From Aplectana chamaeleonis (lineage: Eukaryota; Nematoda; Chromadorea; Rhabditida; Cosmocercidae), in NCBI GenBank assembly GCA_029168955.1, contig JAPDOI010001567.1, positions 1 through 64,000 of the forward strand: DNA of 64,000 nt, given 5' to 3'. Shown here in pieces: positions 34,501 through 43,500 of the stretch; position 1 is the first letter of the stretch, and each line of letters opens with the position of its first letter. The position numbers and the translations under genes were made by a program. Below the pieces are notes generated by a model. The model was not told the origin of the DNA and made no database searches. It worked only from the letters and a program-made list of their open reading frames with translations.

Positions 34501-37500
34501 GTGCTACTTATGCGGCGATTTCTTGGTTAATTTTTTTCTAAAACACTTACCAGTAAATTTTTAAAAGTACTTTAATATTTATCCGTAACTATAATCTCTC
34601 CTGAAACCGTCTTGGAAGCTCAATAATATTTCCTTGAACAACACTCCTTTATAATTTTTTTCGTCGTTGTAGTGAATAAGCAGCATTCGAACATTTCAGT
34701 AATGAATGCAACAATAAAACACAGTGTTTTCGAAATCTGCTGGAAATATGAATATTATTTGATAAGAAATTGAATAACAAATATTATTTTATCAGCCTGC
34801 CACTAATAACCTCAGAGTGAATTCTATTCAGCTTTTATTCAGCTCTTCAGTAACTTTTTTTCCCATTTCCTTGACGATTTGTATCTGCTGCCCGTGGTTG
34901 TTCTCACACTAAATTTGATGTTGTGAGCCACCTACGGTTTGCTGAATACAATCCTTCCTTGCACCCATCCTTCCCGCTCCCGGCTTCATATTATCGTCCT
35001 AAACCAGCAATTTGAGGTGTTAACTTTGTAAAATTATTTCACTTCTTGAATACTTTTCATCCACTTTTTTCAATATTTTGGTTAGGAACTTGACTATTTC
35101 ATCATCATCAGCTCATCACAGAATTGAAAAACGTAAATGATCAACCAGTTTCAAGACAGTGAGTTGATGTTAGACCACCAAACAGTAGAACTTTGTTGTA
35201 GAAAAAGAAGCCATGCATTGTTTTTTTTACGTGAAAAAAATTCTGCTATTTTTAGAAGTTAAGAGTGTGTTTCATAAGCTTTATGTGCGCACAGTATTTA
35301 GCTGTTCGAGGAAATACACCTTTGTGATCCAATGAAAAAGAAAGAAAGGACTATTGACAATTTTTCCCTGTATAGTAAGAATGGAAATGTTTGGTAATTT
35401 AGACACATCAGAAACTATAAGAAATTACTTGAAATCTGGGGAAAACGCGTCCTTCCTGCTAGAAAACTGTCGCTTTGTCACCCTTCTTCGAGAAATTTTA
35501 TTCATACTCGAGTCTTCTATGGATTTTTAAGATTCGGCGGTGAATATCATGTGTTGTGTGCACTAGAATTACCGCTGACGCCTAAAAGTTTCGGTCAGCG
35601 TAACCTACACTGCTTCGCGCTTTGTGAATCAGGATTGGAGGTGTTGGGTAGGTTAGACACGCGGTCAGACTTACCGTGGATCAACCCAAACCCAACTGAA
35701 GATTGATGAATCCGGCCCCAGATAAGCACAGTAAATAAACCTTACGACTCTTATTCGAACAATAAAGCCTTTTGAAGCGCCGAAAAATACTCTGTTTGAG
35801 CGAATCTGAATATGGGTCGCCAGCCTGTACACTCCCTCCCAACGAATAGCAGAATGAAATAAACTGAGAATACAATAGATGAACATTGGTTGTAACACTG
35901 TCGAAATAATTACTTCCTGTCAATGCGTCCGTCCGCGAATAGGCCGCATTAGATCACCTTCAGTTGCTTAACTCTATTTTTAATATGGAGGGGTCGACAA
36001 TAAGGACGACCGCTCCTCTCTGTCTATAGGGCTGCTGGACTCTAGAAAAAGACATGAGAGGTAAACTGTCCAATCACCGATTATATTTTCAGGCCAATAA
36101 CGAATTGGGATTGGCGTTTGATGCAAGTGATCTCCTCTACTATAAGGATTTATTCGTTAACAAATTCAAGAGGTATATTTTTGAATGTATACATGTTTGA
36201 GACTCCATTTATAATCAGACAATTAAATAGTCAACGCAGAATGGTTCGTCGGGTCGATGTAGTCTGCGTCTCTGCGTGTCTCTGTACGCGGCGTGCATTT
36301 TGTGTTTTGCAGAAGACAGCGACCTGATAAGCGGATTCGGGTGGATCATACAACCACGGTCAAGTAGATTTTAAAAGGTGGAAATTTGACGAAATCGCGA
36401 GAGACGGTTAAGATTCTGGGCTGGCATCGTAAACAGCAGAATTTTCGCCTATGTACTGAGTAAGTTTGAGTTTGGCCCCGGAGGGTTTGCGTGGAAGCTG
36501 AGGAAGGCAAACACCAAAAACTTTGAAGAAGCAAATTCAAGTTACACATCACCTAGCAATACTGGACAGCTTTGTTTTTAAACACTTCTATAGGACGTGA
36601 AGATCCAAATTGAAAGGGAAGCAATAAAAAAACGTTTCTTGAAGAGTGTTTTCATCGTTCGGCTCATCAAGGCTTCAAAGCTGTTCTCGAATGTGTATCT
36701 GGGAGGAAGCGGAACTTCTTGTTGTGAATGTTCAATTATTTATTATGAGGTTGTTTGAGGAACCCAACCGATGTAGAACTATTCGACCTGGCTCAGTCCG
36801 ACTCGGAGCATTCTCGGCATTGGTTTTTTCGTGGACGGCTTATCATCGACGACAAAGAAAAAGAGGTAGGCGAGAGCACATTAGTTTCATCACTATAAGC
36901 GGAAGATGGGATATATTGAAAGCGTAACTCCGTCGAGTAAGTCAGTGAAGTTCAACAGGGAAATATGGACTTGTCGCATCATATGCTAGGCTTTGGTGAC
37001 CGAGATCCAACTATTTATTTAAGTAATTAGAGTAAAAAGCACATTTATTTAGAGAGCACACTGCATTCTATCGTTTCAATTTATGTCAAGCTTTCCTTTC
37101 AAAAACACACAAAAACAGAGGAAACCAAACAGTAAATAAAAAATCATGGGAATCACAACTTTGAATTCTTCTCAGCAAACAGCTCATGGGTTCCATCCAG
37201 CGATAACCAAGAAATTATGAAATTAACCAAGCTGAAGAGCAGCACTGAAATCTGCACCGAACCAGAATGCAGCTGAAAACGAATACAATTAGGTGGTACC
37301 AACAAGGTACATAACAGCTGAAATAGTAAAACAATGCTTGCGTACGACTGATCGTTGGGCAGCCTCCGAGACATATGTAAACCTAAAAAAACGAAATCCT
37401 GTTTTCTTAGATCGAGCAGCAGAAAGATCGCAATCAGAACCAGGATTTTTATCAAAGGAAACAGCGCTGAGGTTAAAATAAGCAACAGACTTTTGAAAAC

Positions 37501-40500
37501 AGATTTCAAGTTTATTTTCCCATTTTCTGTCTTTGAAAAAATAGTCGATATTTCGCAAAAATAAACATCTTTGACTAGTGATTATTTGGTAATACTCATC
37601 TATGAGGTTTGGTGCCTTGAAATACATATCCGCTCTGCACAAAGACTTCAGAGATAACATTTTTTGAAAAAAAATGCGAGGCTCATCCCATTAAAGAATT
37701 TCCGCAAGTCTGTTCCGGTGCAATAATTGAGCTCTCTAAGAGATCAAATGTTCAATCACCCACTTTTGATTTGGTGCTTCAATAAGGGGCAAACATAAAT
37801 ATTTTGCCTCTTTTTAAATACTCACTACTTCGACCACTCACTACATTATGTGCGAAATTCGAAGGTGTTAAAGTAGGACCATTGATTAATTGAGCAAAAA
37901 TCAGCGAGAAAAAATGCAGAAACGAAAGCGATACAACCTTTTTCCCCTACCCAATAGATATCTCACTGTAGAGGACCTATTCCGAATATTTGAGGATGCT
38001 GATGGTTTTCTAAGATGGAGTTTCACTGAATGAACATATATTTAATTCCACATAGCTTAGTGAGATATGAAATTTCAAGGAAATTCTTTGAGGATTCATT
38101 GATGGATGCCATTCGAGGTACACAGAAGCACTCAAATCCTAACAACATCATCGCTTTCTGTGACAATTCCAGGTCAGATTTTCTCTTTACAGTTCTGCTC
38201 ATTTCTGCTTCTCAGTTAACCAGTGGTTGGGGCCGTACTGTAGCTGAACTTTCTTTAGCGCGATTCGAGGCTTTGACAACGTGAAGCTACTCCTTCCATT
38301 GGACACGACATCGGCGTCCCCGATGGAGTTTAGAAATCTCCTACGCCACCTGACCTACTCAGCAGAGACCCACAACTTCCCCACAGCAGTTTGTCCATTT
38401 CAGGTAATCATGTATGGCATTAGGGTCATTGTGAAGAGCCCACAATTATGCACAAGTTCCTGATATTTTTTGGACCTGTTTTGCTGCGGAGTAATAGAAT
38501 TTTAGGGAGCAACGACTGGCACTGGAGGACGTATCCGAGACACCCACGCCACTGGAAAAGGTTATGAAAGTTATGTTTACAATCATTCTTTGGGTCAATC
38601 GAAACACTCATTGTTTCAGGATCGCATGAGATTGCCGGCGTTGCAGGTTATTCCTTCGGAAACCTGCACTTGCCAGACTACCACATGCCCTGGGAAAATT
38701 CCGAAGACGAGTATCCTTATGCGTTCAGTCATCCCCGTGAGGTAAGGGGAGTTCCTCAGTTTTCGGAATGGCAACTAACTATGGGTAGCGTTTTATAGGT
38801 TATCATCGAGGCTTCCAATGGCGCATCCGATTACGGGAACAAATTTGGGGAGCCAGTTGTGTGTGGATTTGCTCGATCATTCGGTCAGCGTCTAACCAAT
38901 GGGGAGCGATGTGAATATGTGAAACCGATCATGCTTTCCGGTGGAATAGGTGCAATCGGTATGTTTAGCATTCCTCTATTCGGACATCATTGTGGATGAC
39001 AGAGTAGTCGACAGTATAAACAATGTCAGCATTTAAATGACGGGAGTGTTGCCCTGCAAAGTGGGTGCAAATGCATTCTGAAAAATTCGGAAAGAGGGAA
39101 CTTCACTTACTAGAGTTTATCATTCATTTCCCGTGGGTTTTTACAAAACCATGTGTCGAAGAGGTTTTTAACAATCTTGGTCTCGCTTCAACCACCGAAT
39201 ACCATATGTGTCGATAGTTGTAGGTGTGGGACACAGAATTGATAATCAGTTCTCCCAATACCCTAAATGCCCCAAAGATTTACAGGAGATTTCCAAAGTG
39301 GGCATTTTCATGGCTTGGCGTAGATTAAAGGGGTACACGAATGGCAATTTTCAGGATGTTCAAAAAAATTGTCTCGGGTTGGGCTGAAAACTTGGTTCTA
39401 GGGGTTGCATTAGGTGTTAATTACGAATCTATGTTCGGTCCGAAGCTTCAAAATGGGGGAAACCTCGCTGTCAAAACGCGACTTTTGACGACTTCGAGAA
39501 TGCTACGATCAAATCGCCTCAAAACTTGTGCTTAGAGGTAATTCGTGCTGTGTAACACGAATCTGCAACCCGTTTATCGATTTTCGATAGATAACGGTAG
39601 GTTACGGTGGGATACGGTGGCTCGGTCTAAGTCTCAGATTTGACCCCAAATTTCACTGTGGGTGTTATTTGGAACGCTGGACACGAATTTGAGGTCCTTT
39701 TTTCAATTTTCGAAATTTTAAAGCAAGTAACACCAAATAAAAGCATTATTTCTTTCGTAACCTACAGTAACTCTAAGTTTGGCGAGGAATAGACCCCAGA
39801 GTCGGGTTCAGCGCCTCAAATAACCACCAGTTGAAAGTTTTGAGCCGAATCCGAAAAATTTTTTCGGAACACCCCGAAAATCCCCTAAAAATTCCCTTAC
39901 CTTTTTCTGAAGCAATGAAAATACCATTTTTCGGAATCCCTGCAGTCATTTAGAGAATTTCAACCAAGGGTCATTCATGTAGAGTAACCGGCCTACAGCA
40001 ACGACAACATGGTTTTCCTAATCTCCACGGGAAGCTCAAAGCAGTCCCTAGTTAGTTTGTTTCCCAACTGTAAATTAGTTAGTTTGCGGTCTACTGTACC
40101 ATATAACACCCAGCAAAGAGAATGCACCATGCATTTTTTGAATCAAGTGGCCATAATGTTGGCAACTCCCGCTTTACTTTTGGGCACTGTACTCGATAAA
40201 AAAGGGGTCTCATCGATTTTCACGTTCTTTGTGGCGAATAGGTGGTTTTTTTTTCCACGGGTCCGACACCAGTCCCGAGGTATTCAACTGACAGACTCCC
40301 TACAGATTACATAACGGACTGTACTAATTACACCAACAAACTGTATACTATACTTGTTCCGAATCGAATAATCGGATGAGTATCCGACTGTTTCAGTCGG
40401 ATAAAAAAGTCGACTTTTTATTCGACAAGTCGGTTATTCGAAAAAGTGCGATATCCGACTACAGTCGAAAAGTCGAATATTCGAAAAAGGGCGATATCCG

Positions 40501-43500
40501 ACTACAGTCGAAAAGTCGAATATTCGAAAAAGGGTGATATCCGACTACAGTCGAAAAGTCGAATATTCGAAAAGGTGTGATATCCGACTATAGTCGAAAA
40601 GTCGAATATTCGAAAATGTGCAATATCCGACTATAGTCGAAAAGTCGGATATTCGAAATAAATTCCATCTGGAACAAGTATACTGTATACTGTAACAAGA
40701 GCATAATAACTGCGGCTGGCCGTGCGGAGTTGGCGGCCTCACTGGAGAATGGGGTTTCGATTCGCGCGGGGTGATCTACCGTCGCAGCCCCGACCATTCA
40801 TCAGACTAAAATGATTGCGCAAACTCTAACTTGTATTCACAACCTGGTGCCACCAACTTGAACTTCCGTGGACTAATCAATATGCATCCGGCTGTATATG
40901 TGTATTTCGAAATATGTGAGAACCTCTTGCGTACACAAAAAAACACATGCAAATTAGATCATTTTATACTACATGATAAATATGAAGAGACCTTGGAGAG
41001 TAGGAAAAAGAGGAGTGGAAGAAATATTATACAGAAAAAAAGCATCGTCACGATCAATAATCCGGGTCACGACTAGTGACCTGTTCATTGAAGATGCTCG
41101 TCGCGAGCCCATTGTATTACAGATAGTATAGTAGTGTTCTAAAGGCCTGAGGCCCCGAAAAGAGGCACGGCACGTCGAGAAGAGAAGAGCAACACAGAGC
41201 TGCAGAATGGGCGACCACGCTCCGTCGCGGCAGGGGCGAAGACTAATGACTCAGACTGCGCCAACGTAACCAATCCGACGGGTGGCTCCATCGTGCTTAC
41301 GGCTTTCGCTGGGAACCAACCGCCCCCAGGCCTTCTTGAAGAGCGATCGCGTCGCACTTCCGAGAGATTTTTTCACGGTATTGTAGAGACCACCTAGCTG
41401 CCTTCCTGCTCGAGGAATCTTGCAAAGGATCTTATTGTGAACACTGCCTTCGATTGTTACACTGTTCAGATGACGATCAAACAAAAAAGGAGTGCTGCCG
41501 AAAAGGAATGCTCTTGGCGAAGATTGGAGGTCCTGTTTATCGAGTTGGGGTTGGTGGCGGAGCGGCGTCTTCGCAGTCTGTACAAGGTGTGCTCAGTTTT
41601 ATTTGTGTGAGCAGAGAATTATGCAAGCAATTTAGAAAAGGCCTTGATTAAGGGTCGCGTGCGCACGCTCTGGATTTCTGTGCAGTGCAACGTGGAGATG
41701 CGGAAATGGGTCAGAAATTACACCGAGTGGTCCGCGCATGTGCGGAAATGGGTGAGATGAATCCAATCCATTCAATTCACGACCAGGGAGCTGGTGGGAA
41801 CGGTAAGTGGCTCTGAACTAATGTCCACATTGCCTGAAAGCCAGCACTGCCCTTTGCAGGTAACGTTCTCAAAGAGCTGGTTGAAGGCTGTGGTGCAGTG
41901 ATAAACGCGAACAGTTTTGAACTAGGCGACGAAACAATATCGTCTCGTGAGCTGTGGACAGCCGAGTACCAGGTCAATAGTTGTGTATTTTAAATGAACC
42001 AGGTCAATAGTTGTGTATTTTAAATGATGCCCTAGGTTCTGTACAAACAGTAAGAAAGTCTCACTGTCCAAAAGAATCACTGCTTGAAGTGTAAATCCCT
42101 TTTCTCTATATTGTGAATCAACAGTCACAAATGTTCCTTTCACTGAAGGTCTCTGCTCACGAGTCTAAATAGGCTCATCGACATGTTCCCTTCTTCTTCT
42201 CTCATTCTTTTCCCTCCAAATTACCTCAAATTTGTAGCGACTCGCACATATCTCCGACAGATTGCCAGTGAGAACTGCGGTACTATTTTTGTCTCCCTAT
42301 GACGTCACACAACGCGTGCTCCGGAAACTTCGGTGGTCTTTCAAATTCAAGGGTACTCCATGACATATTCCAGGAAAACGACGCATGTCTCGTAAACGCC
42401 GATGGACTTGCCAAGATGATGGCAATCTCTAATCGGGAAAAATGTACCGTGTCAATAGTGGGAACAGTCACGGAAGAGAACAGGGTTTGCTTTGAGTTTT
42501 ATGGAATTGGATTGGATTCTACAGAGCAGAGTAATCAAAATTCCAGGTGGTGCTTACAAACTTTGCTGACGAGACCAGCAAGCGGCCACCGGTGGATTTC
42601 GACACGAAGATTCTGGGAGAACGCGAGAAAAAGGTCGCTAGAACAACTGGGCCACTCCTAGAAGAACAACATAACATAACATAACATAACATAACATAAC
42701 ATAACATAACATAACATAACATAACATAACATAACATAACATAACATAACATAACATAACATAACATAACATAACATAACATAACATAACATAATGTACT
42801 GATTTTTGAGCTTGCTCCTTTTCCCTAATCCCCAAGAATAATGGATGAACTACTTGAGGTTTTTCGTCTGACCTCTAAACCAATGCCGCTTCGTGCACTG
42901 GAACTGCCAGCGGGCCTCACGGTCAGGCAAGCACTAGAGATGGTCCTTCGACTTCCTTCTGTTTCCAGTAAGAGGTGGGTTTTCATCTATTCCCATCTAT
43001 GCCACTGAAGGGCAGAGAACTCGAGCTTATAGTTAGCACCACTTCTGGATTAATGTCACTCCCTCAGCGAATTGTGAGCTTTCAAAAGGCATTCATGGCT
43101 GGCAATTTAGTGTGATGTATGTGATTATGACCACGCAATAGTCAGATATCCACCCATTAATCTCCTGCCTATGTAGCTAAAAACGATTCAATCTGGAAAA
43201 TTGTGTATTATACATCTCCGAGAATATATAATCCATATTATAGCCTTGATGAGTACTATTGAGTAGGACGTAGATTTTCCCACTTTTAATTTCTTACATT
43301 TGGAGTAGGCGTTTTGGAGTAGCCCCAGGGCGAAACCGATTCCAGGTATGTTAGAAGCAGTAGGGGTTTTTCCGCTTTTGAAAGAAAGTCATGTTTTCGG
43401 GTTCTCTTTGCAATTTGGCATCAAGTGGTATGAAGGACTGACAAGTGATACATCCGTTCCCGTTCGGCCAAATTGAATTTCTACGGTGCGGAATACATGT

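Larger units (their letters stand above)
27723..35733. mobile_element. Outer hairpin element B (nest of at least five elements)
   Basis: The left terminus at 27723 (TACTGTGCTTCTCTGGGCCG) is complementary to a right terminus that is split in two: GGCCGGAATTTGCCCAG ends at 34080 and AGATAAGCACAGTA resumes at 35720. The split is caused by the insertion at 34081-35718. Together with element A (16173-18966) it defines an outer family, and both copies carry a hAT-type element near the hairpin centre. An additional complementary pair (CGTCTCGACACG with CGTGTCGAGAC) lies within the left part at 27765-27965. Confidence 0.8.
38959..41469. other. PFAS intron with repeats
   Basis: The intron between two well-supported PFAS exons contains the TATTCGAAAAG-word element (40349-40682), a SINE-like copy (40712-40834) and, at about 41428-41443, an isolated right end of the AGGCAGTG family (TTATTGTGAACACTGCCTT). 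Nothing else is recognised. Confidence 0.6.

Noticed and set aside
42519..42835. Minus-strand frames encoding a repeated CYVML peptide
   Set aside because: Translation of the ATAAC microsatellite; not a gene.
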